DNA of 64,000 bases from Azoarcus sp. DN11. Its GTDB lineage: Bacteria; Pseudomonadota; Gammaproteobacteria; Burkholderiales; Rhodocyclaceae. Each line of letters begins with the position of its first letter. Within the stretch, counting starts at the first letter, position 1. This document shows, one piece after another, positions 20,139-31,566 of this stretch. The notes under the pieces are model-generated. The model saw nothing but the letters and a program-made list of their open reading frames with translations. It ran no database searches and was not told the origin of the DNA. Location: assembly GCF_003628555.1 (NCBI RefSeq), contig NZ_CP021731.1, positions 4,154,001 to 4,218,000 of the forward strand, given 5' to 3'. Position numbers and translations under genes: made by a program.

Positions 20139-21158
20139 TCACATGCGTTGGTGACCGGCGACGCTCAGCGCGCCATCGTCGAGCACGGCGAGGTTGCTGC
20201 CGGCAAGGAAGTAGCGCGATCCGGCACGGGCGACCTGCGTGCGCCATGACACGTCGCCTTCGGCCACGCGCCCGAGCTGCCACTGCGCGGCGTCCGCTTC
20301 GGCGCTCGCCATCACGCCCTTGTCGCCCACCGCCAGCCAGCGCACCTCATCCCACACCACGCTGTAGAAGTGCTCACGCGTCAGCGCCGGCACCTGCCGC
20401 CAGCTCTCGCCCCCGTCGGCAGTCACGAGCAGCGTGCCGGCGAGTCCGACGGCGACGCCGTTGCGCTCGTCGCGGAAGGCCACGCTCATCAGACTGACCT
20501 TGTTCGGCATCTCGACGTGAGACCACGTCGCCCCGCCGTCGCTGCTCCTCATCAGCGCACCGAACTCACCGACCACCCAGCCGGCGTCGCCGACGAAGGC
20601 GATGTCATTCCACGCGCGATCCTTTTCGGGCAGCACGCGCGCCCAAGTCACGCCGCGGTCGTCCGAGCGCAGCAACGCACCGAATTCCCCCACCGCCCAC
20701 GCCGCACCATTGGCGATGCGCACGCGAAAGAGCTTGTTCGGATTGCTGCTCGCGGGAATCCCGGCCCGCGTCCAGGTTGCGCCTGCATCGTTCGTGACGA
20801 CGATCACGCCATCGTTGCCGACCGCGACCGCCGCCTGGTCGTCCCAAGCCGCGATCCCCTGCAGATTGACGTCCGTGCCCGAGACTTGGCGCGTCCAGGA
20901 GCGGCCGCCGTCTTCACTGCGCACGATCTTGCCGCCGGAGCCGGCCGCCCACACCACGCGCTCGTCAGGGACAGCAACCGCATAGAAGCTGTCGCGCCGC
21001 TCGATCGCCGGCGGCTCGACCTTCTGCACCACCGCTTCGGCCTTGACGAACAAACCGGCATACAGCAGCCCGCCGACGATCACCAGCGGCGCGGACGACG
21101 TCATCAACGTGACCGCGCCGCGGGCGCCGCCTCCATATTTCCTCAATCGACGCAGCAT
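20139..21158 (-). CDS. YCF48/BNR-type beta-propeller, membrane anchored
   Basis: A 339-residue protein. One N-terminal hydrophobic segment (APLVIVGGLLYAGLFV, about residues 22-37) would anchor it in the inner membrane facing the periplasm. The rest consists of six to seven repeats of about 42 residues with Asp-box/BNR motifs such as SEDGGRSWTR, SSDGGATWSH and TADGGESWRQ, as in YCF48 (HCF136-like) propellers. In plants and cyanobacteria YCF48 assists photosystem II assembly; in non-phototrophs it often sits beside RND permeases and may be a scaffold. The start was moved to the second ATG, which has GGAGGAGAG before it. Confidence 0.82.
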   Translation of the reverse strand: MLRRLRKYGGGARGAVTLMTSSAPLVIVGGLLYAGLFVKAEAVVQKVEPPAIERRDSFYAVAVPDERVVWAAGSGGKIVRSEDGGRSWTRQVSGTDVNLQGIAAWDDQAAVAVGNDGVIVVTNDAGATWTRAGIPASSNPNKLFRVRIANGAAWAVGEFGALLRSDDRGVTWARVLPEKDRAWNDIAFVGDAGWVVGEFGALMRSSDGGATWSHVEMPNKVSLMSVAFRDERNGVAVGLAGTLLVTADGGESWRQVPALTREHFYSVVWDEVRWLAVGDKGVMASAEADAAQWQLGRVAEGDVSWRTQVARAGSRYFLAGSNLAVLDDGALSVAGHQRM

Positions 21159-21267
21159 CACTCTCTCCTCCACGCCGTGGATCGGCGCGCGACTTTCGTT
21201 TTTTTGCGTAGCCGAGGCCCTGCAGGGCTCGCGCTCCGCATGGGTGTCGGTGAATTCGGGAAAATGT

Positions 21268-21286
21268 CGGGGCCTGACCGGCCCCG
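21268..21286 (-). terminator. Short stem-loop followed by ATTTT, between acxC and the propeller gene
   Basis: Minus strand CGGGGCC-GGTCA-GGCCCCG forms a 7-bp stem and is followed by ACATTTTCCC. The weak U-tract makes this a candidate partial terminator directly after the larger hairpin at 21295-21326. Confidence 0.45.
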
Positions 21287-21294
21287 GGTGCCCC

Positions 21295-21326
21295 GGCCGG
21301 CACCTCCCCGCAGGGAGGCACCGGCC
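21295..21326 (-). repeat. 14-bp stem with UGCG tetraloop downstream of acxC
   Basis: In the minus-strand RNA the two 14-nt arms (GGCCGGUGCCUCCC and GGGAGGUGCCGGCC) pair throughout with two G-U wobbles, closed by UGCG, a UNCG-type tetraloop. It starts 36 nt after the acxC stop. Such stems protect upstream mRNA from 3' exonucleases, which would favour acxABC over the downstream envelope genes. Confidence 0.7.
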
Positions 21327-21361
21327 CGCAGGCGCCGGGCCTACCGCCCGGCAGTGACGGC

Positions 21362-21868
21362 TCAGGCCGCTTTTTCAGGGACGGGCAGACCCACCCATTC
21401 CTTGTAGAACGCCTCGATGTCCGGCTCGAAGTCGTGGATCACCGGGTACCACGGGGTCGGCGCCTCGACATCGTGCATCGTGCCGCAGGTCGGGCAGTAG
21501 TACTCGCGATACACCTGCCACTGCGTGTCCGGCGCCATCAGCTTGGGATACACCTCGGTCATCGCCTCCTCGGTGTCGCGCACGTAGATCGCCGCGTTCA
21601 GCTTCCAGTTCTCGCGGTAATCGCCGAAGTCGTGGCCGCAGTCGCACATCGTGACCCACTGCTTGGTCTTCGCGTCCTGCACGATGTAAAGATGCGGCCC
21701 CAGCGGCAGGACGATCTTGTGGGGGAACGAGACCTTGGCCTGCAGCGCCTTCAGGTACTGCTCGAAGCGGCTGTTGTCCTTGGGCATCGACAGCATGCGG
21801 AAGGTGGTTTCCCAGTCGAGCGAGCCCTCGACGAGGTGTGCGACCTGCTCATTGGTGTAGGTAGTCAT
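21362..21868 (-). CDS. acxC: Acetone carboxylase gamma subunit
   Basis: A 168-residue protein (about 20 kDa, as known for the gamma subunit). It carries two cysteine pairs, MCDCGHDFG (~residues 70-78) and YYCPTCGTMHD (~123-133), which make a structural zinc site. The enzyme is an (alpha-beta-gamma)2 heterohexamer that converts acetone, bicarbonate and ATP to acetoacetate. Placed last in acxABC, 22 bp after acxB, with a GGAGCC ribosome-binding site. The small gamma subunit and only three genes separate this enzyme from the five-gene acetophenone carboxylase. Confidence 0.93.
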   Translation of the reverse strand: MTTYTNEQVAHLVEGSLDWETTFRMLSMPKDNSRFEQYLKALQAKVSFPHKIVLPLGPHLYIVQDAKTKQWVTMCDCGHDFGDYRENWKLNAAIYVRDTEEAMTEVYPKLMAPDTQWQVYREYYCPTCGTMHDVEAPTPWYPVIHDFEPDIEAFYKEWVGLPVPEKAA

Positions 21869-21890
21869 TTCCGGCTCCTTGATTCGGGGA

Positions 21891-24215
21891 TCACTCTTCG
21901 ACCTGGACGACGGTCGTGACGTCGGGCAGCAGCGACAGGTCCATGCGGTGCTTGGCGCCGTAGGACGGCACGCCCAGCTCGGACTCCAGCAGCTGCCAGT
22001 CGGCCGGCAGGCTCCAGAACGCCTTGAACTCGTTCGTGAATTTCTCGGACAGCGCGAAGCTGGTCGCGAACATGTGCTGCACCTGCACCGCCGCGTGCTT
22101 GCTGACGATGCGTTCGCGCTCCTCCTTCATCCACTCGCGGGTCGGCAGCGCACGGGCGAGGCGCTCCTTGCGCATCTCCGCACGGCGGGCCTGGGTCTTC
22201 GCGGGATCCACCGCGAACACGCCCTTCGCGTCCTGCGTGAACACCGCGCCATAGACCTTCTGCGCGTATTCCGGCAGCAGGAACTTCTGGTTCAGGTCGT
22301 TCTCGATCGCCTTCGGGTCACGGTCGATCGGGTCGCCGAAGCCGGGGCCGCCGCGCAGGTAGTTCAGGTACAGGTCGTGGTTGTCGTAGCAGTCCTCGGT
22401 CGTCATGCACTGCTTGTCGCGCTTGACGGTCGCGGTCGCGTCGATGTGGCGCTCGTAGTCCGGGGCAGAGGGGTCGAGATCGCCACCCAGGGGCAGCGAG
22501 TCGCCGACCGCGATGCGCTGCTCAAGCCCGGTCTTGTGCGCCTCGAAACGGTAACCGGTCGCCGACGGGTAGCCGCCCATCATCCCCCAGTCGCTGTTCA
22601 TGAAACCGTTGCCCATGAAGAACATCGTCCAGTCCTGGGCGTTCCACACCATGCGCAGCGTCTCGAAGCCGCAGCCACCGCGATACTTGCCATAGCCGCC
22701 GGAGTTGGCCTTGACGTTGCGCCCGAGGTACAGGAGCGGCTCGGCCATCTCCCAGATCTCGATGTCGCCCATGTCGCCTTCCGGGTTCCAGATCGCGGCG
22801 GCGTGGTTCAGGCCGTCCTTCACCGCGCACGCGCCGGTGCCGCAGCTCGAAGCTTCGAAGCTATTCACCGCGTGGATCTCGCCGTCCTGGTTGATGCCGC
22901 CGCCCTGCAGCCAGTTGGAGGTGTTGGCGTTGCCGGCATTGACCTCTTCCAGATAGCCGCGGCTGAAGTAGGACTGCGAGAGGCCGCGCCACAGCGCCGC
23001 CCAGCCGGACACGAGGAAGTGCCAGGCGTAGGCGTGGCCGGTGCGGCGGTCGTCCGGGTTGCACCACGTGCCCTTGGGCAGGCGGAACTCGGTCGCGTAA
23101 TAGGCGCCGTCGTTGATGCGCTGCGTGGGCACCAGGGTCTGGCACATCATCACCCAGATGCCCGACGTGAAGGCCACCTGGTGCGCGTTGAAGGTATGCC
23201 AGCCCCAGCGGCTCGCGCCCTCGAAGTCGAGGCGCCACTTGCCATCCGGCTTGATCGTCATCTCGCACGGCGAGTGCATGATCGAGTCGAGCTTGGCGAA
23301 GGCGTTCGACACCTGCACGTCCTCGTGCTTGTACGGCACATCGACGAAGGACACCTTGCGGTACTTGCCCGGCAGCGTCATCGCCTTGATGCGGCTCATC
23401 AGGCCGCGGCGGCCCTCCTCGATGACTTCGAAGGCGAACTTCTCGTAGGCCTCGATGCCGTCGGCGCGGATCACGTCCTCGACCAGCTCGCGGATCATGT
23501 GGCAGCCGGCGATGCGCGTCTTCTCGTCGAGGATCCAGTACTTGGGCGTGCGCACCGAACGCTGCGATTCGTGCAGCCAGTCGCGCAGCGGCTCGTCATT
23601 CACCCCGGTCTTGCGGCAGGTGATCATGTAGCCGTCGCCGAAGCGCTGGGTCTGGCCGGTGGACATGGAGCCCGGCGTCACCGCGCCGGTGTCGATCACG
23701 TGCGTCACGCCGCCCACCCAGCCGATCAGCCGGCCTTCCCAGAAGATCGGGACGATGGTCGCGATGTCGCACGGGTGCACGTTGCCGATCGCGCAGTCAT
23801 TGGTCGTGAACATGTCACCGGGGTTGATGCCGGGGTTGCCTTCCCAGTTGTTCTCGATCATGTACTTGATCGCCGCGCCCATCGTGCCGACGTGGATGAT
23901 GATGCCGGTCGAGGTCAGCACGCAGTCGCCCGCGGCGTTGTACAGCGTGAAGCACAGCTCGCCTTCCTGCTCGACGATCGGGCTCGCGGCGATCTTCTTC
24001 GCCGTTTCGCGGGCATGCACGAGGCCGCCACGCAGCTTCGAGAAGAGCTTCTCGTAGCCGATCGGGTCGCTGTCGCGGAACTCCAGCTTTTCCTGGCCGT
24101 TGTAGCAGCCGGTGGCCTTGGTGCGCTCGATGATGCCATCGCGGAACTGCTTCAGCGTCTGGCCGTTCTTCAGCAGGTCGGCGAAGCCGATTTCCTGTTT
24201 TGTCATCATGTTCAT
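21891..24215 (-). CDS. acxB: Acetone carboxylase alpha subunit (HyuB-like)
   Basis: A 774-residue protein (about 85 kDa) of the hydantoinase B/oxoprolinase family. In acetone carboxylase the alpha subunit carries the Mn site and forms acetoacetate from activated acetone and bicarbonate. Family landmarks include TGIIIHVGTMGAAIKYMIEN, the NPGDMFTTNDCAIGNVHPCD segment, the GTGACAVKDGLNH region and the C-terminal YLRGGPGFGDP. Three nearby ATGs exist; the one at 24215 has GAGGAG seven bases upstream. It starts 11 bp after acxA. Aromatic ketone carboxylation is less likely given the three-gene layout. Confidence 0.93.
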   Translation of the reverse strand: MNMMTKQEIGFADLLKNGQTLKQFRDGIIERTKATGCYNGQEKLEFRDSDPIGYEKLFSKLRGGLVHARETAKKIAASPIVEQEGELCFTLYNAAGDCVLTSTGIIIHVGTMGAAIKYMIENNWEGNPGINPGDMFTTNDCAIGNVHPCDIATIVPIFWEGRLIGWVGGVTHVIDTGAVTPGSMSTGQTQRFGDGYMITCRKTGVNDEPLRDWLHESQRSVRTPKYWILDEKTRIAGCHMIRELVEDVIRADGIEAYEKFAFEVIEEGRRGLMSRIKAMTLPGKYRKVSFVDVPYKHEDVQVSNAFAKLDSIMHSPCEMTIKPDGKWRLDFEGASRWGWHTFNAHQVAFTSGIWVMMCQTLVPTQRINDGAYYATEFRLPKGTWCNPDDRRTGHAYAWHFLVSGWAALWRGLSQSYFSRGYLEEVNAGNANTSNWLQGGGINQDGEIHAVNSFEASSCGTGACAVKDGLNHAAAIWNPEGDMGDIEIWEMAEPLLYLGRNVKANSGGYGKYRGGCGFETLRMVWNAQDWTMFFMGNGFMNSDWGMMGGYPSATGYRFEAHKTGLEQRIAVGDSLPLGGDLDPSAPDYERHIDATATVKRDKQCMTTEDCYDNHDLYLNYLRGGPGFGDPIDRDPKAIENDLNQKFLLPEYAQKVYGAVFTQDAKGVFAVDPAKTQARRAEMRKERLARALPTREWMKEERERIVSKHAAVQVQHMFATSFALSEKFTNEFKAFWSLPADWQLLESELGVPSYGAKHRMDLSLLPDVTTVVQVEE

Positions 24216-24226
24216 GTCGTGTCTCC

Positions 24227-26380
24227 TCACTTCACTTCTTTCAGATGGAACAGGCGGTGCTTGTCGACCGTCGTCTCGAAGCCGTCGGGGACGACGAAGG
24301 TCGTCGCGTCGGATTCGATGATCGCGGGACCGACGATGTGGTTACCGGCCTTGAGCGACTCCATCTTCCACAGCGCCGCATCGACCCACTTCTTGTGGCG
24401 GTAGAAGGGACGGGTGCCGAGGTAGGCTTCCTTCGGCGGCGTCGGACCGCAGTCCGGGTCTTCCGGCAACACCGGTTTCTGCGTCACGACCATGCCGCGC
24501 AGGATCGCGCCGGTGATCGAGAAGCCCAGCTCCGGCGAACGCGCCGAATTGGCATAGACGCGGCCGTAGGTGTTCTCGAAGGTCTCGATGATCTTGTTCC
24601 AGTCGGCGGCCGTCGCAGCGCTGGACACCGGCGAGACGATCTCCAGATCGTTCAACTGGCCCATGTACTGCATCTTGTAGCCGGGGATCAGGATGACGTC
24701 TTCGGGCTTGTAGCCATTGAGCACGAACTCGTCGATGACCTTCACGGCGAGCTCCTCCCAGGCCTGCTGCAGCGTCTGACACGCGGTGGCCTTGTCGGCG
24801 TCGGGCGCGAGCTGCGCCACACCGAGGTCGACCGACTTGTCGTAGCGATACTCGAAGTCCGCGCACGCGCAGCCGAAGGCCGAGAAGCCGGCAGCCCATG
24901 CGGGCACGACGACGTCCTTGAAGCCGACACCTTCCGTGTAGCCATAGGTATGCACCGGACCGGCGCCACCGTAAGAGAAGCACGTGAACTCAGCCGGGTT
25001 GTAGCCCTTGGCGCTGATGTTCGCGCGCAGGTACTCCGAGAGCGTCAGATCGAGCAGCTCGATCACCCCCGCTGCCGCATCCTCGACCGAAAGGCCCAGC
25101 GGGTCCGCGATCTGTGCCTTGATGTGGTCGCGCGCGCGCTGCACATCCAGCTTGATCGCGCCACCGAGGAAGTTGTCGGGGTTGAGGTAGCCGAGCACGA
25201 CGTGGCAATCGGAGACTGACACGGTGTCGAGGCCGCTTTCCGGCCAGCAGGTGCCGACGCGGTAACCGGCACTGTCCGGACCCAACTTGATCGACTTGCT
25301 GTACGGGTCGAGGCGCACGAAGCTGCCTGCGCCGGCACCAACCGAGTCCATCGCCACCAGCGGCAGCGACAGCACCAGCCGAGCCATGTCCGGGTCGGAC
25401 TTGATCGCGAAGTTACCCTTGGTGATCAGCGCGACGTCGAAACTGGTGCCGCCGATGTCCGAGCACGCGATGTTCTCGTCGCCCAGGCACTCGCCCAGCA
25501 GCTTGGAGCCGATCACGCCGCCGATCGGGCCGGAAACAATGGTACGCGCCAGCTCTTTCGCCTTCCAACTGATCGTGCCGCCGTGTGTGGCCATCACGCG
25601 CAGGTCGAACTTCGCGCCGTGCTTCTTGAAACGGTCGCTGACCTTCTTCAGCGTCTGGCGCGAGGGCTCCGCACCGTAGGCCTCGAGGATGGTCGTGTTC
25701 ATGCGGTGGCTTTCCTTGCGCGACGGGTAGTAGTCCACCGACGCGAACACCGGGATGTCGACTTTCAGCTTCTTCAGCTCGTCGCGGACGATATCGCGCG
25801 CGCGCAGCTCGCTCGCCTCGTTCTTGTGCGACTGCAGCAGGCAGATCACCACCGCCTGCGAACCGGCTTCGACCAGCTCGCGCGCAGCCTGGCGGACCTC
25901 GCCCTCGCGCAGCGGGATCACCACCTTGCCCTGCACATCGGTGCGCTCGGTCACGCCGCGGGTGCGCGACACCGGCACCAGCGGCTCGTCGTAGCGGTGA
26001 GTGTTGAGATGGATGCGGTCTTCCAGCGCGTAGCCAAGATAGCTCTGCAGCGCACGACCCATCGAGTGGATCTGCTCGAAACCCTTGTTGCAGATCAGGC
26101 CGACGTCGAGGCCCTTGCGCATCAGGATGCGGTTGAGCATCGCAGTGCCGGAATAGACGCAGGTGACGAGCTCGGGATAGACGTCGTCGACGTCGCGCCC
26201 CCAGTGCCCGAGGGCGTCCTGCGAGGAGTTGAAGATCGCGAGCGATTCGTCGCCGGGGTTGCTCTGCGCCTTGCCGACGACGAAACGGCCGTCGGCGCGT
26301 ACGAAGAAGGTATCGGTCATCGTGCCGCCGGCATCGATGCCCATCACCTGCACCTGTGATGCTGCCTGTTGGACTTCCAT
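24227..26380 (-). CDS. acxA: Acetone carboxylase beta subunit (HyuA-like ATPase)
   Basis: A 717-residue protein (about 78 kDa) of the hydantoinase A/actin-like ATPase family. It hydrolyses ATP to activate acetone and bicarbonate as phosphorylated intermediates. The N-terminal phosphate-binding loop MGIDAGGTMTDTFFV and the second loop CSDIGGTSFDVALI (~310) are intact, as is the FSYGGAGPVHTYGY segment. Two ATGs lie five and four codons upstream, but only the third (26380) has a properly spaced GGAG. First gene of the operon, about 50 nt after a predicted sigma54 start. Confidence 0.93.
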   Translation of the reverse strand: MEVQQAASQVQVMGIDAGGTMTDTFFVRADGRFVVGKAQSNPGDESLAIFNSSQDALGHWGRDVDDVYPELVTCVYSGTAMLNRILMRKGLDVGLICNKGFEQIHSMGRALQSYLGYALEDRIHLNTHRYDEPLVPVSRTRGVTERTDVQGKVVIPLREGEVRQAARELVEAGSQAVVICLLQSHKNEASELRARDIVRDELKKLKVDIPVFASVDYYPSRKESHRMNTTILEAYGAEPSRQTLKKVSDRFKKHGAKFDLRVMATHGGTISWKAKELARTIVSGPIGGVIGSKLLGECLGDENIACSDIGGTSFDVALITKGNFAIKSDPDMARLVLSLPLVAMDSVGAGAGSFVRLDPYSKSIKLGPDSAGYRVGTCWPESGLDTVSVSDCHVVLGYLNPDNFLGGAIKLDVQRARDHIKAQIADPLGLSVEDAAAGVIELLDLTLSEYLRANISAKGYNPAEFTCFSYGGAGPVHTYGYTEGVGFKDVVVPAWAAGFSAFGCACADFEYRYDKSVDLGVAQLAPDADKATACQTLQQAWEELAVKVIDEFVLNGYKPEDVILIPGYKMQYMGQLNDLEIVSPVSSAATAADWNKIIETFENTYGRVYANSARSPELGFSITGAILRGMVVTQKPVLPEDPDCGPTPPKEAYLGTRPFYRHKKWVDAALWKMESLKAGNHIVGPAIIESDATTFVVPDGFETTVDKHRLFHLKEVK

Positions 26381-26443
26381 GTTTGTCTCCATCATCTCCT
26401 GGATTGTCGAGTCGCCGCTGCTGCCGGCCCCCGGGAGTCCTGT

Positions 26444-26459
26444 TGCAGCGACCGTGCCA
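26444..26459 (-). promoter_or_regulatory. Sigma54 (-24/-12) promoter of the acetone operon
   Basis: Minus strand TGGCACGGTCGCTGCA: intact -24 element TGGCACG, a -12 of CTGCA (consensus TTGCA), and exactly ten bases between GG and GC. Transcription would begin near 26433, about 52 nt before the acxA ATG. Together with the nearby sigma54 activator this makes a coherent regulatory unit. Confidence 0.8.
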
Positions 26460-26492
26460 GATTCCGTCCACTGCAGCGCAGCAGACGGATGA

Positions 26493-26507
26493 ACCAGAGA
26501 ATGGAGG
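26493..26507. promoter_or_regulatory. Candidate activator site 1 (proximal)
   Basis: ACCAGAGAATGGAGG on the plus strand, centred about 67 bp upstream of the predicted acxA transcription start. It contains the dyad CCA-N5-TGG and is repeated 69 bp further upstream with one difference. Position and pairing fit an enhancer site for the AcxR-like protein. Confidence 0.6.
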
Positions 26508-26561
26508 AAAATCGCCGCACGCCTTTCGCATTGCAGCAGGAAGCCACATGCACGGCGTACG

Positions 26562-26576
26562 ACCAGAAAATGGAGG
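26562..26576. promoter_or_regulatory. Candidate activator site 2 (distal)
   Basis: ACCAGAAAATGGAGG, matching site 1 at 14 of 15 bases, centred about 136 bp upstream of the predicted start. The 69-bp spacing is 6.5 helical turns, so the two sites face opposite sides of straight DNA. Between 26577 and the ssb terminator I see nothing else recognisable. Confidence 0.6.
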
Positions 26577-26720
26577 CTGTCCGGAAATCAAACGGACGCC
26601 CGGCCGCCGCTCAGGGCCTTCGAACGGGGCGAAGCGGGAACCGCCCGCGGGAAAGGACGTGGCTCATGCGCACAGACCGAAGGAGCACGACACCCGGCGG
26701 ACACTGCATACGACACACAC

Positions 26721-26750
26721 AAAAAAAAAGCGAAGCCACCAGGGCTTCGC
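26721..26750 (-). terminator. Intrinsic terminator of the MFS-ssb operon
   Basis: Minus strand GCGAAGCC-CTGGT-GGCTTCGC (8-bp stem) followed directly by nine T. A textbook rho-independent terminator 44 bp after the ssb stop. It isolates the acetone promoter region from ssb transcription. Confidence 0.92.
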
Positions 26751-26762
26751 GTCGGGTAATGC

Positions 26763-26782
26763 ACGCGTCGGGGGCGACGCGT
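26763..26782 (-). repeat. Second perfect hairpin between ssb and its terminator
   Basis: ACGCGTCG-GGGG-CGACGCGT is a perfect 8-bp inverted repeat with a 4-nt loop, located between the ssb stop and the intrinsic terminator. It probably strengthens or protects the ssb mRNA 3' end. Confidence 0.6.
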
Positions 26783-26794
26783 CAAACAGCCAAA

Positions 26795-27277
26795 TCAGAA
26801 CGGGATATCGTCGTCGAAATCCCCGAATCCGCCACTCCCCGACTGGCTCGGCGCCTTCTGGGCCGGCGCCTGCTGCGGCGCCGGGCGGGCGGGCGCGGAA
26901 GGCGCCTCGTAACCGCCCATCGGTGCGTCGCCACCCCCGCCCTGGCGCGACCCCAGCATCTTCATTTCGTCACCGCGGATCTCGGTCGTGTAGCGGTCCT
27001 GGCCGTCCTTGTCCTGCCATTTGCGCGTCTGCAGGCGCCCCTCGACATAGACCTGGCTGCCCTTGCGCAGGTACTGCGCGGCGATCTCCGCGAGGCGGCC
27101 GAAGAACACCACGCGGTGCCACTCGGTCGCTTCCTTGCGCTCACCGCTTTGCTTGTCCTTCCACGTTTCGGTGGTCGCCACGGTGATGTTGCAGATCGCG
27201 TCACCGCTCGGCGCGTAGCGGGTTTCCGGATCGCGCCCCAGGTTGCCGATCAGGATGACTTTGTTCAGGGAAGCCAT
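26795..27277 (-). CDS. ssb: Single-stranded DNA-binding protein
   Basis: A 160-residue SSB. An N-terminal OB fold ([20 protein letters not shown] to about residue 110) binds single-stranded DNA as a homotetramer. A Gly/Pro/Gln-rich linker follows, and the acidic tip DFDDDIPF recruits repair and replication proteins. It lies 24 bp downstream of the MFS gene and next to the divergent uvrA. GGAGAACC precedes the ATG. Confidence 0.96.
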   Translation of the reverse strand: MASLNKVILIGNLGRDPETRYAPSGDAICNITVATTETWKDKQSGERKEATEWHRVVFFGRLAEIAAQYLRKGSQVYVEGRLQTRKWQDKDGQDRYTTEIRGDEMKMLGSRQGGGGDAPMGGYEAPSAPARPAPQQAPAQKAPSQSGSGGFGDFDDDIPF

Positions 27278-27301
27278 GAGGTTCTCCTCGGATGTTTCAG
27301 G

Positions 27302-28510
27302 TTAGTGTGCCGCCGACGCCGGCGTCGCGCGGCGGGCGGGCGGATTCATTGAGACTGCGAGCAGCAGCCAGATCACGGCGAGCGCGCCGCACACCAGGTT
27401 TACCGCGCCGCTGCCGTAGTGTTCGGCCAGCCATCCCCCGAGCATGCCGCCGAGGAACAATCCGATCGACTGCAGCGTGTTGTACAGACCGAGGGCCGTG
27501 CCCTTCGCGTGCACCGGCGCCACCTTCGAAATCCACGACGGCAGGATCGCCTCGAGCACGTTGAACGCAACAAAGAAGAGCGTCAACCACAGGCCCAGCG
27601 TCACGACGTTCCGGCCGAAGGCGAACAGGCCGGCCTGCACGATCACGAGTAACACGATCGCCCCCCCGAACACCTGCTTCATGCGGTTGCGCCGCTCTGC
27701 CGCGATCACCGCTGGCACCATCGCCGCGAACGACAACACGACGGCTGGCAGGTAGACCTTCCAGTGCTCCGGCAGTGGCAGGTTCGCCCCGCTCACCAGC
27801 GCCGCCGGCACCGTCACCCACATCGCCGTCTGGATCAGGTGCAGCGCGAACACGCCAACGTTCAGCCGCATCAACTGGCCGTCGCGGATCACCTCGCCGA
27901 ACAGCCCGGTTGGTGCACGCGGCACCGGCGGCGCCGCCGGCACGACATACACGACCACACCGATCGCCGCCGCCGCGAGCACGGCCGTCAGCCAGAAGAT
28001 CCCGTTCATGCCAATCGCATTATACAGGATCGGCGCCGCGACCATCGACAGCGCGAACACGAGGCCGATGCTCGACCCGATCATCGCCATCACCTTGGTA
28101 CGATGCTGGTCGCGCGTCAGATCTGCAGCGAGCGCGGTCACTGCCGCGGAGATCGCCCCCGCCCCCTGCAGCACACGCCCCGCGATCACGGTTTCGATAT
28201 TGCCGGCGAGCGCCGCAACGGCGCTGCCGATCGCGAACAGCACGAGGCCGAAGACGATCACCGGCTTGCGCCCGAAACGGTCCGACGCCACGCCATAGGG
28301 CATCTGCAGGAAGGCCTGCGTCAGCCCGTAGGCACCGATCGCCAGCCCCACCAAGGTCAGGTTGTCCCCGCCCGGGAGATGATGCGCGTGCACCGAAAAG
28401 ACCGGCAGGATCAGGAACAGCCCGAGCATGCGCAGCGCGAAGATCGCGGCGAGGCTCGCGCCAGCCCGGCGTTCGGCAGGGGTCATCGGATCATGCTCGG
28501 GTCGGGACAT
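27302..28510 (-). CDS. MFS transporter (YajR-like, without C-terminal domain)
   Basis: A 402-residue major facilitator with 12 predicted helices. Motif A between TM2 and TM3 reads [16 protein letters not shown], and [17 protein letters not shown] and [14 protein letters not shown] (motif B/C region) are also typical of drug/proton antiporters. It lacks the ferredoxin-like C-terminal domain of E. coli YajR. Position between uvrA and ssb is, as I recall, conserved in betaproteobacteria. Substrate unknown. The ATG at 28510 lacks a clear ribosome-binding site; a second ATG eight codons in is possible. Confidence 0.82.
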   Translation of the reverse strand: MSRPEHDPMTPAERRAGASLAAIFALRMLGLFLILPVFSVHAHHLPGGDNLTLVGLAIGAYGLTQAFLQMPYGVASDRFGRKPVIVFGLVLFAIGSAVAALAGNIETVIAGRVLQGAGAISAAVTALAADLTRDQHRTKVMAMIGSSIGLVFALSMVAAPILYNAIGMNGIFWLTAVLAAAAIGVVVYVVPAAPPVPRAPTGLFGEVIRDGQLMRLNVGVFALHLIQTAMWVTVPAALVSGANLPLPEHWKVYLPAVVLSFAAMVPAVIAAERRNRMKQVFGGAIVLLVIVQAGLFAFGRNVVTLGLWLTLFFVAFNVLEAILPSWISKVAPVHAKGTALGLYNTLQSIGLFLGGMLGGWLAEHYGSGAVNLVCGALAVIWLLLAVSMNPPARRATPASAAH

Positions 28511-28562
28511 TGGCGTCGGCGCGTGGAGAAAACGGCGATTCTAGCACTGGCCGCCCACCGGT

Positions 28563-28592
28563 TTGGCTTGCGCCGGCGTTCTCTCGTATAGT
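28563..28592 (+). promoter_or_regulatory. Probable sigma70 promoter of uvrA
   Basis: TTGGCT (28563-28568), an 18-bp spacer and TATAGT (28587-28592) precede uvrA, with a predicted start about 22 nt before its ATG. I did not find a convincing LexA box (CTGT-N8-ACAG) in the 111-bp divergent region, so SOS control is not supported here. Confidence 0.5.
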
Positions 28593-28621
28593 GGCACGTT
28601 ACCCTGTCGTCAGCCCGGCCC

Positions 28622-31456
<2,835 letters not shown>

Positions 31457-31566
31457 GCGGAAAAACTCCTCATGCACGCTTACAATTCGAAGCAGATCGT
31501 CTTCGACTATTCTGGAGAATACGGCAGCCCCCGCGCAGCACCGCTCACACCATTCAGGAGAACCTC

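Noticed and set aside
21362..26380. Acetophenone carboxylase instead of acetone carboxylase
   Set aside because: Acetophenone carboxylase needs five genes. Here there are three, in the acxABC order, with subunit sizes fitting acetone carboxylase and an AcoR-type activator.
26588..26785. A 65-codon minus-strand open frame before acxA
   Set aside because: It runs through the ssb terminator and its oligo-T, has no ribosome-binding site and an Arg-rich composition. No gene is called in 26396-26794.
28511..28621. LexA/SOS box in the uvrA-MFS divergent region
   Set aside because: No CTGT-N8-ACAG pattern or close variant was found by eye, so SOS control is not claimed.
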